Shown here piece by piece: positions 1 through 9,313 of a DNA stretch of 32,866 nt. Numbering within the stretch: position 1 is the first letter of the stretch; every line of letters starts with the position of its first letter. The notes below the pieces were generated by a model. That model did not search any database. It was not told the DNA's origin and was given only the letters and a program-made list of their open reading frames with translations. Position numbers and translations under genes: made by a program. Origin of the DNA: Candidatus Kuenenia stuttgartensis (lineage in GTDB: Bacteria > Planctomycetota > Planctomycetia > Pirellulales > UBA1268); assembly GCA_945890755.1 (NCBI GenBank), contig CAMDDA010000011.1, positions 1-32,866 on the forward strand, given 5' to 3'.

Positions 1-375
1 CGAGAGCGACCGCAGCGTGGCGTGTGCCGTGTCGAAGAGTTCCGGCTGGGGGTCGGCATCGGCGGTGAGGGCCTCGAGCAGTTCGGCAACGTGCATGCCG
101 CCGGCGAGCGCCGCGAGGCTCGTGCCCACGCGGAATCTGTGTTCGAGACACGCCTCGGTCACGAGATCGAGGCCGCCGGAAGATTTCCGCAGGAGCAGTA
201 CCTGACAGATCGAAAGCAGGTCAAGGCCGCCATCAAAGCTGCTCTTCGGACGCCACGCACCCTTGGCCAGAGCCCGCACCTTGCCGAATTCGCGGCAATA
301 CAGGCTGACGACGCTGCTTGTCTCGCCGAACGGCACGGTCCGGATCACGATCGCCCGGGACTTCTCAGCGGCCAT
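1..375 (-). CDS. recO: DNA repair protein RecO, N-terminal part (partial)
   Basis: RecO helps load RecA in the RecFOR recombinational repair pathway. The ORF track omits this frame because it has no stop inside the window. Reading minus from the ATG at 375 gives 125 open codons to the left edge. The N-terminus, MAAEKSRAIVIRTVPFGETS followed by VVSLYCREFGKVRALAKGAW, is the characteristic RecO OB-fold start: a switch to an 'R' strand, then the 'GK..ALAKGA.R' strand. The start overlaps the 3' end of the upstream CNNM/CBS gene by 11 bp, so translation is probably coupled. recO as the last gene of a phoH-ybeY cluster is a common bacterial arrangement. The zinc-finger and C-terminal helical domains lie outside the window. 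Confidence 0.85.
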   Translation of the reverse strand, partial: MAAEKSRAIVIRTVPFGETSSVVSLYCREFGKVRALAKGAWRPKSSFDGGLDLLSICQVLLLRKSSGGLDLVTEACLEHRFRVGTSLAALAGGMHVAELLEALTADADPQPELFDTAHATLRSLS

Positions 376-1672
376 CGCGCGGCCCACTCCCGGCCTGGTC
401 GTCGGCGCCGGCGAGCCGCTCCACCCGCACGAGGTCGATGCGACGGCGGGTGGCGGCCAGCACCTCGAGTCGCACGCCGTGCGACTCGAGCGTCTCCCCG
501 GCCTGCGGGATCCGGCCGAACTCGTGGAACACGAATCCGCCGATCGTCTCGAAATCCTCCTCCGCGGGCAGCGCCACGCCGAGCCGCTCGTTCACGATCC
601 CGATCCGCACGTGGGCCAGCGTTTCGCAGGCCGTGGCCGAGAGCATGCGGATGCCGTCGGCGAAAGCCTCGTCGTGCTCGTCGGCGATCTCGCCCACGAT
701 CTCTTCGAGGGCGTCTTCGATCGTGATGATGCCCGACACGCCGCCAAACTCGTCGGTGACGACCGCCATGTGGGTGTTGCCCCGCTGAAACTCACGGAGC
801 AGCGTCTGCACGCTCATAGCCTCCGGCACGAACCACGGCGGCCGCAGGAGCGGCCGGAGGGCGGGCGGCTCGCCGCCGGCCGTGTCGCCGGCGGCGATGC
901 GACGAAGCATATCCCGGGTGTGCAGGATGCCGACCACGTCGTCGGGCGTGCGTTCCCAGACGGGGAGCCGCGTGTGACCGCTGTCGGCTGCGAGCCGTAC
1001 GGCCTCGTCCCAGGGCATGGCGATCGAGAGCGAGATCATGGCCGTCCGCGGCGTCATGATGGTGGCCACCCGCACCTCGTCGAGGCCGATCACTCCCCGG
1101 ATCATGTCGCGGGCCGCATCCTCCAGCCGGCCCTCACGGTGCGCCTCGTCCACCACGAGCCGCAGTTCGTCGCCCGGCCGCGGCGGCTCGGTCCCCTTGC
1201 GGCCGACGAGCCCGCCGAACAACGCGGCCAGGCGTCCTAGCTGGCCGACGACGGGCCCGATCACGGCCACCACCGGCCGCCAGATTTCCCAGGTCGCCAC
1301 CACGATCCACGGTCCGGCGAATCGCACGAGCAGGATCGGCACGACCACGAGCATCAGCCACACGACCGCGACCCAGCCGGCGACCGCGGAGAGATCGATC
1401 GCGAGCGGCCGCTCCGCACCCAGCGGGCCGCGAAAGGCCAGAAGGGTGGCGGCCACCGACGTGCCCACCACGACCGAGGCCGCTATGAAGGCGATCGTCT
1501 CGCTGGCCGCGACGATCTGGTCGTATCGCTCGGGCTTCCGCCGCGCCTGACACAGTTCCTGGATGATCTGCCGCTGGGCACCGCGGACGGCCCGGGCCTG
1601 CACGGCGGCGAGACTCGCCACCACAAGGAGCATGAGCGCCGATTCGAAACCGACGGAGTCGAGGGGGCTCAT
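365..1672 (-). CDS. CNNM/CBS-domain membrane protein (hemolysin C / CorC family)
   Basis: This 435-aa protein has the usual CNNM-CBS-CBS-CorC_HlyC order. Hydrophobic segments lie near residues 10-27, 59-80 and 92-128 (CNNM transmembrane domain). The first CBS half reads VATIMTPRTAMISLS...LPVWERTPDDVVGILHTRDML and the second reads THMAVVTDEFGGVSGIITIEDALEEIVGEI. The C-terminal CorC_HlyC domain reads EDFETIGGFVFHEFGRIPQAGE. Family members are linked to Mg2+/Co2+ or Na+/Mg2+ transport or resistance; the substrate here cannot be read from sequence. Its ATG overlaps the ybeY stop as ATGA (1669-1672), and its own stop overlaps recO, so it sits inside a translationally coupled operon. Confidence 0.85.
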   Translation of the reverse strand: MSPLDSVGFESALMLLVVASLAAVQARAVRGAQRQIIQELCQARRKPERYDQIVAASETIAFIAASVVVGTSVAATLLAFRGPLGAERPLAIDLSAVAGWVAVVWLMLVVVPILLVRFAGPWIVVATWEIWRPVVAVIGPVVGQLGRLAALFGGLVGRKGTEPPRPGDELRLVVDEAHREGRLEDAARDMIRGVIGLDEVRVATIMTPRTAMISLSIAMPWDEAVRLAADSGHTRLPVWERTPDDVVGILHTRDMLRRIAAGDTAGGEPPALRPLLRPPWFVPEAMSVQTLLREFQRGNTHMAVVTDEFGGVSGIITIEDALEEIVGEIADEHDEAFADGIRMLSATACETLAHVRIGIVNERLGVALPAEEDFETIGGFVFHEFGRIPQAGETLESHGVRLEVLAATRRRIDLVRVERLAGADDQAGSGPRDGR

Positions 1673-2148
1673 CGGTCGGCCTGTCGGGGGCGTGCGCGGG
1701 GCGGGCGTGGCAGCCCCGCAGCCGCCATCACCACCCGCTCACGAGCCCGCATCGCCCGGCGGGCGTCAGGCACGAGATCATCGTACCCGGCCAGATGAAG
1801 GAGCCCGTGCACGACGTAATACGCCACCTCATGGCGAGGCGCCCAGCCGAGTTCCCGAGCCATCCGCCGGCCCGTCTCGGTGCTCACGGCGATATCACCG
1901 TGCAGGCCGTCCGCAGGCCCGCCCGCCGAAAGGTCGAACGTGATCACATCCGTCGGTCCCGGAATACCCAGCCACTCCTCGTGCAGTCGGGCCATCCGGC
2001 GGTCGCCCACGAGCAGGATCGAGATCTCGGCCCGCTCGACCCCCTCGCGGGCCAGCGCCCGCCGCACCACCCGCTCGAGCCACGCCGCGCCGATCCGCAC
2101 GGCCCGCTGCTTGTCGAGAATGTCGATCTGAATGCCGTCGGATTTCAT
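1669..2148 (-). CDS. ybeY: endoribonuclease YbeY (rRNA maturation factor)
   Basis: YbeY is a zinc-dependent endoribonuclease needed for 16S rRNA 3'-end maturation and ribosome quality control. The metal-binding signature is visible as HGLLHLAGYDD, and upstream are the family blocks ISILLVGDRRMARLHEEWLG and PTDVITFDLS. The ORF track extends to a GTG at 2232 (187 aa). I prefer the ATG at 2148 (159 aa), which matches the usual family length of about 150 and leaves the fragment of a dispersed repeat at 2232-2262 outside the gene. The last metal-ligand position is D rather than the more usual H (GYDD versus GYDH). The stop overlaps the next gene as ATGA. Confidence 0.85.
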   Translation of the reverse strand: MKSDGIQIDILDKQRAVRIGAAWLERVVRRALAREGVERAEISILLVGDRRMARLHEEWLGIPGPTDVITFDLSAGGPADGLHGDIAVSTETGRRMARELGWAPRHEVAYYVVHGLLHLAGYDDLVPDARRAMRARERVVMAAAGLPRPPRARPRQADR

Positions 2149-2231
2149 GGCCTGACTCACACCGAAGAGGATGGACTGCGACGATGCTGAGGGGAGCCGA
2201 CCGGCGGAAGCTGCGAGTTGAGGGTGATTCA

Positions 2232-2262
2232 CGTCCGGCGACAGGGCGCGGGCAACCCCGAC
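2232..2262. repeat. solo end of the dispersed 134-bp structured repeat
   Basis: This 31-bp stretch, CGTCCGGCGACAGGGCGCGG followed by GCAACCCCGAC, matches the 3' terminus of the full elements at 5943-6076 and 16225-16357 with about 3 mismatches against the second copy. No matching 5' arm is present nearby, so it looks like a truncated remnant. It lies between the stop of the 7TM-HD gene and the preferred ybeY start. Confidence 0.6.
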
Positions 2263-2278
2263 GCGCGCGACGAGGTCA

Positions 2279-4723
2279 TTATGCCGTCCGCTGATCGGGA
2301 TACTTCACGCGCCCGTGATAGACCGCCGTGAGGCTCTTCACCAGGCTCTGTTCGACGATGCCCAGCTCCTCGAGCGTGAGCCCGCATTCGTCGAACTGGC
2401 CGTCGAGAAGCCGCTTCATCGCGAGGTCGTGCACGAGGCTCGCGATCCGCGCGGGCGTCGGCTCGGTGAGCGTGCGGCTCGCGCTTTCGACGGCGTCGGA
2501 GAGCATGAGCACCGCCGACTCCCGCGTGCTCGGCTTCGGGCCGGGATAGCGGTAGGTCTGTTCATCGACCTCGCTGCCGTTGGGATCGGACTGCGATCGC
2601 TCGGTGGCCCGCCGATAGAAATACTCGACGAGCGTCGTGCCGTGGTGTTCGGCGATCAGATCGACGAGCGGGGCCGGGAGGTTGTACTGCCGGGCCAGTT
2701 CAACGCCCTCCTTCACGTGGGCGATGATGATCAGCGTGCTCATCGCCGGCACGAGGGCTTCGTGGCGATTCTCACGGCCCTGGTTCTCGACGAAGTAGGC
2801 GGGTTTGAGCATCTTGCCCACGTCGTGGAAGTAGGCCCCCACCCGCACGAGCAGCCCGCGGGCGCCGATCGCCTCGGCCGCCGCCTCCGCGAGGCTGGCG
2901 ACGTTGATCGAGTGGTTGTAGGTGCCCGGCGCCCGCCGCACGAGTTCCTGCAGGAGCGGATGGGCGGCGTCGCCCACTTCCAGCAGGCTCAGGTCGGTGA
3001 GCACGCCGAACGACCGTTCGATGAAGGGGAGCAGACCGGTCATCAGGAAGCCGGCGAGGAGCGTCCACACGCCCGTGCGGCCGGCCTCGTAGAGCAGCTG
3101 CGTGTCGAGTGGCCGCTCTTCGAGCAGGCTCGCGCCGAGCTGGGTGAGGGCGGCGACGGCGCCGGCCCAGAGGCCCACGTAGATCAGCTTGCTGCGGCTG
3201 CGAATGCGACCGGTCCAGAAGATCATCGCGGCCGCGGCTGCCGTGAGCGTCACGTAGGAGGCGAGGCCGTGGCCAAGGCCCACCACGACCACGAGCGCGG
3301 CCTGGGCCGTGAGCAGGAGCGCCACGTCTTGATCGAAGGCCAGGGCCACCGTCATCGCGAAGATCAGGAGCGGCACCACCTCCGCCTGCCAGGATTCGCC
3401 GGACGACAGCAGTGCGAGCACGATCGTGACGACCGCGAGCCCGAGCAGCGAGACGACATTGCCGATGTCGCCGAGCAGTTCGCGATGGTGGCGGTGGATG
3501 TAAAAGCCCGAGAGGGCGAACATCGCCACGAAGAGCCCGAGCAGGGCGAAGGTGCGGGCCACCCGCTGCCGCGTGTTCTGCTGCCGCACGAAGGCGTCGT
3601 GTTCCCGCCGCAGAAGTCCCACGGACTCGGACCCCATCGACACACCCGCCTCGGCGAGCACGTCGCCGGCCGCATACCGCACGAACTGCTGCGGCGTCTT
3701 GGCGATCGCCTCCTTCTTGGCGCGGTCGGTCGCCTCGCGATCGAGCTCCAGCGAGCCCGAGAGCCGCGATTCGATCCAGGCGAAGATCCGGTCGGCGAAG
3801 GGCCCCTCGCCGAGCTCCTCACGAATCCGCGACTTGAGCCGGGCCTTCGCCTCGCCGAGCAGCACGTGGGCCACCTGCACCCGCGTCACCTCGGCCGCAT
3901 TGCCGAGCGGATGCACGTCGACCTCGGTCTGGCTGCCCTCGTCGATGCCGTGCTGGATCTTCTCCAGCACACCCTGGTTCTCGACGTCGGCGAAGGCGTT
4001 GTCGATCGCCTTCTCAAACTCGATCAGCCGCTCCTTCGTGTCGATCTTGCCACGAAACCGCTGAAACGCCTGCTCGGCTTCGGCCACCGCCCGATCTGGC
4101 ACCGGCGGGGCGTCGGCCTTGACGGGTGCGGGCTTGTCGTCCTGCTTCTTGTCGTCCGTGCCGGCGGCCGCAGTCGGCTCGGCTTCCGGTTTCGCCTCGT
4201 CATCACCGGCGGGAGGCTCCGGTGCCACGGGCGGCTCCGCCTTGGACTTGGCCGCTTCGGCGGCGACGGCGAGATCGATCGCAGCGGCAGCGTCCGGGGC
4301 GAACTCGAGCCAGGCCTCCTTCGACACGCGGCCGAGGCTCTCGGCAGCGGCGATCTCCGCTACGCGGTTCTTGAGGCCGTCGCGAAGCCGCACGACGGGC
4401 GCCTTGTCCTGGGCGTAGACGACCCGCACGCGGGCGGCTGCCCGCTGCTGGGCCTCGCGGGTTCCTTCGGCATCAGGCCGCTCGAACGGCACCCGGGCCA
4501 CCACGCCCCGGGGCGGCACCGAGCCGATCTGAAACGGAAACGGTTCCTCCCAGCCATGCAGCATCACGAGCAACACGGCCGCCGCAGCCAGACACAGACC
4601 GAGCCGCAGGAGCACGTCGCCACGCGAGGCGGTTTCCAGGAGCGTGCCGAAGAAGCCGAGCGGCACATCGACGGCGCCCGCGCGGCGGCGGCGGCGAAAC
4701 GGCGCTGGAGACGCGGTTGGCAT
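2279..4723 (-). CDS. 7TM-HD family phosphohydrolase (PgpH-type, probable c-di-AMP phosphodiesterase)
   Basis: This 814-aa membrane protein has one N-terminal transmembrane helix (about 35-55), a large extracytoplasmic domain, a cluster of about seven helices (about 395-580) and a C-terminal cytoplasmic HD domain. Catalytic residues are visible in NHSINVASLAEAAAE...VGAYFHDVGKM and later in IAEHHGTTLVEYFY. The architecture is that of 7TMR-HDED/HD proteins such as PgpH, which hydrolyse cyclic di-AMP; the substrate is inferred from the family. An unusual Pro/Lys/Asp/Glu-rich insertion (about 160-210) interrupts the extracytoplasmic domain. The start overlaps the phoH stop by one base (TGATG). phoH > 7TM-HD > ybeY is a widely conserved order. 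Confidence 0.85.
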   Translation of the reverse strand: MPTASPAPFRRRRRAGAVDVPLGFFGTLLETASRGDVLLRLGLCLAAAAVLLVMLHGWEEPFPFQIGSVPPRGVVARVPFERPDAEGTREAQQRAAARVRVVYAQDKAPVVRLRDGLKNRVAEIAAAESLGRVSKEAWLEFAPDAAAAIDLAVAAEAAKSKAEPPVAPEPPAGDDEAKPEAEPTAAAGTDDKKQDDKPAPVKADAPPVPDRAVAEAEQAFQRFRGKIDTKERLIEFEKAIDNAFADVENQGVLEKIQHGIDEGSQTEVDVHPLGNAAEVTRVQVAHVLLGEAKARLKSRIREELGEGPFADRIFAWIESRLSGSLELDREATDRAKKEAIAKTPQQFVRYAAGDVLAEAGVSMGSESVGLLRREHDAFVRQQNTRQRVARTFALLGLFVAMFALSGFYIHRHHRELLGDIGNVVSLLGLAVVTIVLALLSSGESWQAEVVPLLIFAMTVALAFDQDVALLLTAQAALVVVVGLGHGLASYVTLTAAAAAMIFWTGRIRSRSKLIYVGLWAGAVAALTQLGASLLEERPLDTQLLYEAGRTGVWTLLAGFLMTGLLPFIERSFGVLTDLSLLEVGDAAHPLLQELVRRAPGTYNHSINVASLAEAAAEAIGARGLLVRVGAYFHDVGKMLKPAYFVENQGRENRHEALVPAMSTLIIIAHVKEGVELARQYNLPAPLVDLIAEHHGTTLVEYFYRRATERSQSDPNGSEVDEQTYRYPGPKPSTRESAVLMLSDAVESASRTLTEPTPARIASLVHDLAMKRLLDGQFDECGLTLEELGIVEQSLVKSLTAVYHGRVKYPDQRTA

Positions 4724-5661
4724 CAGGAGGCCCGTCCATCGTAGGCGTCGACGATCCGCTGCACGAGCGGATGCCGCACGATGTCGGCGCCGCCGAGTTG
4801 CACGCGCACGCAGCCCGTCACCCGCTCCAGGCGGCGGGCGGCATCGACGAGCCCGCTCGTGCGATCGGGTGGCAGATCGATCTGCGTGGTGTCGCCCGAG
4901 ATCACCATCTTCGAGCCGTGGCCGAGCCGCGTGAGAAACATCTTCATCTGCGACACGGTCGTGTTCTGGGCCTCGTCGAGAATGATGAAGGCGTCGTTGA
5001 GCGTGCGGCCGCGCATGTAGGCCAGCGGAATCATCTCCACGATGTCCTGCTCGGTGAGCCGCTTGAGTGCCTCGAAGTCCATCATCTCGCGGAGCGCATC
5101 CATCAGCGGCCGCAGGTAGGGATTGATCTTGGCCTGGAGGTCGCCGGGCAGGTAGCCGAGGCTCTCGCCCGCCTCGACCGCGGGCCGCACGAGCACGATC
5201 TTCCGCACCCGCCCCGCGCGGAGGTACGACACCGCCATCGCCACGGCGAGGAACGTCTTGCCACAGCCCGCAGGGCCTGTGCAGAGCACCACGTCGTGGT
5301 CGCGGATCGCCTGCACGTAGGCAGCCTGGCCGGCCGACCGCGGCACGAGCTGTCTGCCGGGCTGCTGAATTTCGATCGGTGCGTGCCGTTCCGCGGGCTT
5401 CTCGCCGGTGGCCACGGCCAACAGCCGGCCCAACTGATCGGGATCGACGGCCCCTTCGTCGCGGGCCATCCGGTCGAGGGCCTCGAAAATCTCGGCGGCC
5501 CGGGCGACGGCCGACTCCTCGCCCTCGATGTGGATGGAGTCGTCGCGGGCCGACACACCGACGTCGAGCGCGGCGCGGATGCGGCGGAGGTGTTGATCGC
5601 GCGGACCGAACACGGCCACGAGCCGTTTCGAGTCGACCACCGCAATTGTCGTACGCGTCAT
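4723..5661 (-). CDS. phoH: PhoH-family ATPase
   Basis: This is a predicted cytoplasmic ATPase of the PhoH/PhoL family, linked to RNA metabolism and to YbeY by gene neighbourhood. The Walker A motif is GPAGCGKT and Walker B is FIILDEAQNTT; TRLGHGSKMVISGDTTQIDLP is the typical PhoH C-terminal block. The first ~70 residues (SKRLVAVFGPRDQHLRRIRAAL) form the small N-terminal domain usual in this group. The ORF track begins at a GTG (5715), but the ATG at 5661 gives 312 aa and leaves room for a promoter at about 5722, so I chose 5661. It is the first gene of the phoH > 7TM-HD > ybeY > CNNM > recO operon. Confidence 0.9.
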   Translation of the reverse strand: MTRTTIAVVDSKRLVAVFGPRDQHLRRIRAALDVGVSARDDSIHIEGEESAVARAAEIFEALDRMARDEGAVDPDQLGRLLAVATGEKPAERHAPIEIQQPGRQLVPRSAGQAAYVQAIRDHDVVLCTGPAGCGKTFLAVAMAVSYLRAGRVRKIVLVRPAVEAGESLGYLPGDLQAKINPYLRPLMDALREMMDFEALKRLTEQDIVEMIPLAYMRGRTLNDAFIILDEAQNTTVSQMKMFLTRLGHGSKMVISGDTTQIDLPPDRTSGLVDAARRLERVTGCVRVQLGGADIVRHPLVQRIVDAYDGRAS

Positions 5662-5721
5662 CGATTCCCGGGGCGACTGGAGTCGCCGCCGGTCGTCAGG
5701 GGCGGGTGCAACCACGCTCCT

Positions 5722-5727
5722 ACTATA
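5722..5727 (-). promoter_or_regulatory. candidate -10 box for the phoH operon
   Basis: The minus strand reads TATAGT about 60 bp before the phoH ATG. No convincing -35 box lies 16-18 bp upstream, so this is a weak call based on the hexamer and its position before the first gene of the operon. Confidence 0.3.
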
Positions 5728-5741
5728 CCCCGCCGAACCAG

Positions 5742-5770
5742 CCCCGGTTTTCCGGGCGAAAACGCCGGGG
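5742..5770. other. imperfect hairpin upstream of phoH
   Basis: CCCCGGTTTTC pairs with GAAAACGCCGGGG around a five-base loop, leaving a 2-nt bulge. It lies upstream of the putative phoH -10 box. It could be an operator, or part of the 3' region of an upstream transcript. Confidence 0.35.
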
Positions 5771-5942
5771 TTCTTGGGGTTCGACCGCCTGTGGAGCCGG
5801 CTCGGGGGCGGTACAAGTCGCCGCTGCGCGGTCTTTCAGATCGTCGCGGGACCTCGAAGACTCGGTCCAAATGCTCCTTGAGCTTGCACCGACCCCCTCA
5901 CCTCCTTGTTCCGATTCTTCAGGACCATAGAACGGCTCGTGA

Positions 5943-6076
5943 GGGGTTGCCCAATGCCCTGAGAGCCGGCGTTGGCGGCAAGCGAAGGCAGGATGCCGAG
6001 AGCGCAGCCGCCATCGAGCGAGCGCCGGGCATGGAGGCCCGTAGCGAGCGTCCGGCGACGGGGCATGGGCAACCCC
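5943..6076. repeat. dispersed structured repeat, copy 1 (134 bp)
   Basis: The terminal arms GGGGTTGCCCAATGCCC (5943-5959) and GGGGCATGGGCAACCCC (6060-6076) pair along about 16 bp with one bulge. Internal arm I pairs TGGCGGC (5973-5979) with GCCGCCA (6007-6013) and is capped by GGCA-GGA-TGCC. Internal arm II is CGGGC-ATGGAG-GCCCG (6026-6041). The linkers CGAGCGAGCG and AGCGAGCGTCCGGCGACGGG are identical to copy 2 at 16225-16357. The arms differ in sequence between copies while pairing is kept, which suggests a folded RNA or a palindromic non-autonomous element. Confidence 0.75.
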
Positions 6077-6162
6077 GAACTTTCACCACAGGACGTCGAC
6101 CCGTTGCGGAATAGTGCGGGCCCGCGGTGTTCATGCCTCGGGCCCCACACGGAGTGTGCGGA

Positions 6163-7116
6163 CTACGGGGCGGATGATGCGACCCAGAGGAGCCAGGCGA
6201 CGGGGGCGGCGAAGGCGAGGGAGTCGATCAGGTCGAGCACGCCGCCGAGTCCACCGAGGATGCGGCCGGAGTCCTTCGCGCCGAGTTCCCGCTTCACGAG
6301 CGATTCGGCCAAGTCACCCACCATGCCCGCGATGCCGACCGCGAGGCCGAACACAGGCCAGCCGCCCCAGGGCCTGGCCTGCGCGACGAAGCCGGCCTGC
6401 TCGAACACGAGCCAGGCCGCGAGCAGCGAGCCGGCGAGCGAGCCGACGGCTCCTTCCCAGGTCTTCCCTGGGCTGAGCAGCGGGGCCATCTTCGTGCGGC
6501 CCACGAGCGAGCCGACGATGTAGGCGAGGATATCGCCCGCTTTGACGACCGCGATCAGGCTCACGAGCGGCAGGACGCCGAGATGCCCGGGGCCACGTTC
6601 TTCGGGCCCGAGGCTCTCCACGCAGAGCAGCCGCAGCGCCACCATGAAGGCCAGCGGCAATCCGAGGCCGAGCGCGATGAAGGTGCCTGCGGTCACGCGG
6701 TCGAGCGCACCGTCGCCCGGTCTGTAGCCGGGAATCTCGGCGGCGATCACGAGGCCGCAGGCAGCGGCACAGGCCAAGGCCGTCCAGCCGAGCGTGCCCA
6801 GGGGCGAGAGCGTGGACGCGGCGGCGAACGCCGCCCCGCCGGCAGCGGCCGAAAGCACGATCGCCACGGTCGCAGCCATCACGACGCCCCACCGCACATG
6901 CACGCCCCGCGCTGCAAAGAGCCCTGCGCTCTCGGCCGTGCCCCGCAGTGCCACAAGCACGGCCAGCGGCAGGAGCCACCACACGGGCCGGGCTCCGCCG
7001 ACACCGACCGCATCGGCCCAGGTGAGCGCCACGATCATCGTCACGGCGAATGCCGACACGACGGCGCGGGAGACGAGCGAACTGCGGGCCGCGGCCGATG
7101 AAGCGGGATTGGTCAC
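6163..7116 (-). CDS. cdsA: phosphatidate cytidylyltransferase
   Basis: CdsA makes CDP-diacylglycerol from phosphatidate and CTP, the branch point of phospholipid synthesis, in the inner membrane. The 317-aa protein has about eight hydrophobic segments. The C-terminal signature is visible as LVKRELGAKDSGRILGGLGGVLDLIDSLAF, and SPGKTWEGAVGSL is the other conserved block. The usual LPGHGGILDRIDS appears here as LGGLGGVLDLIDS, so H and R of the Prosite-style pattern are replaced while K, D and the final D are kept. The ATG overlaps the uppS stop as ATGA (7113-7116), the common uppS-cdsA pairing. Confidence 0.9.
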   Translation of the reverse strand: MTNPASSAAARSSLVSRAVVSAFAVTMIVALTWADAVGVGGARPVWWLLPLAVLVALRGTAESAGLFAARGVHVRWGVVMAATVAIVLSAAAGGAAFAAASTLSPLGTLGWTALACAAACGLVIAAEIPGYRPGDGALDRVTAGTFIALGLGLPLAFMVALRLLCVESLGPEERGPGHLGVLPLVSLIAVVKAGDILAYIVGSLVGRTKMAPLLSPGKTWEGAVGSLAGSLLAAWLVFEQAGFVAQARPWGGWPVFGLAVGIAGMVGDLAESLVKRELGAKDSGRILGGLGGVLDLIDSLAFAAPVAWLLWVASSAP

Positions 7117-7864
7117 GAGATCGAGAGCCCTCCGAACCGCCGCTCACGGCCGGCGAAGGCGTCGAGCGCCGCGTCGAGGTGGCTCTCCATGAAGTCGGGC
7201 CAGGCCACGTCGGTCACCCACAACTCCGAGTAGCTGATCTGCCAGAGCAGAAAATTGCTGATCCGCATCTCGCCTGCCGTGCGGATGAGCAGATCGGGGT
7301 CGGGCATGCCGGCCGTGTCGAGGCGGCTGGCGAAGAGTTCCTCGTCGATCGCCTCGGGCTCGAGCCGGCCCGCCTTCACCTCGATGGCCAGCTTTCGTGC
7401 CGCATCGGTGATCTCACCCCGCGAGCCGTAGTTGATCGCCAGGCAGAGTCGCATGCCCGTGTTGGCCGCGCACATCGTCACCGTCGTGTCGAGCGCCTCG
7501 AGCGTGGCCGGCGGCAGCCCGTCGCGACGGCCGATCATCTCCAGACGGATACCCTCGCGCATGAGCAGTTTCCGCTCCTCGATCATGTATTGTTCGAGCA
7601 GGTGCATGAGGAACGAAAGCTCGGCGGCGGGCCGCCGCCAGTTCTCGCTCGACAGGCAGTAGAGCGTCAGTTGCTCGATGCCGAGGCGGGCGCAGTGCTC
7701 GGTGATCCGCCGCACCGTGGCCACGCCCTGCCGATGCCCTTCGATCCGCGGCAGCCCGCGGGCCTGGGCCCAGCGGCCGTTGCCGTCCATGATGATCGCG
7801 ACATGCCGCGGGAGCCGGTCGGCGGCCGCGGGCCGGGGCGTGTCGCCGCAGGGTTCCTGCGCGG

Positions 7865-9217
<1,353 letters not shown>

Positions 9218-9280
9218 TGAAGAAGATCCTCACGGAGCCTGTGAAACCGCGGAGGCTGCAAACGTGAGACCTCCCCACAG

Positions 9281-9308
9281 AGTCTAAAACCGCCGGAAAC
9301 CCGGTCAA
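9281..9308 (-). promoter_or_regulatory. candidate sigma-70-type promoter for purA
   Basis: On the minus strand, TTGACC (9303-9308) is followed 16 bp later by TAGACT (9281-9286), about 64 bp before the purA GTG and just after the lnt stop. Match quality is good for the -35 box and moderate for the -10 box. Confidence 0.45.
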
Positions 9309-9313
9309 GGGAA

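Larger units (their letters stand above)
5716..6162. other. 447-bp non-coding gap between cdsA and phoH
   Basis: No credible gene is present; the ORFs here (5836..6150, 5972..6523) are compositional. The gap holds the hairpin at 5742, the full structured repeat at 5943-6076, and a degenerate half of the CCCGTTGCGGA palindrome near 6101. The cdsA stop TAG lies inside a GGACTACGGGG string shared with the 3' end of rex. Confidence 0.6.

Noticed and set aside
2315-4744. 809-aa plus-strand ORF
   Set aside because: Antisense to the 7TM-HD gene, which has clear HD and membrane motifs. The ORF is His/Arg/Glu-rich as expected for GC-rich antisense.
5836-6150. 104-aa minus-strand ORF similar to the 16036..16431 ORF
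   Set aside because: The similarity (LPxPRRRTLA) comes from the shared structured repeat, not from a conserved protein; the frame is not kept across the internal arms.
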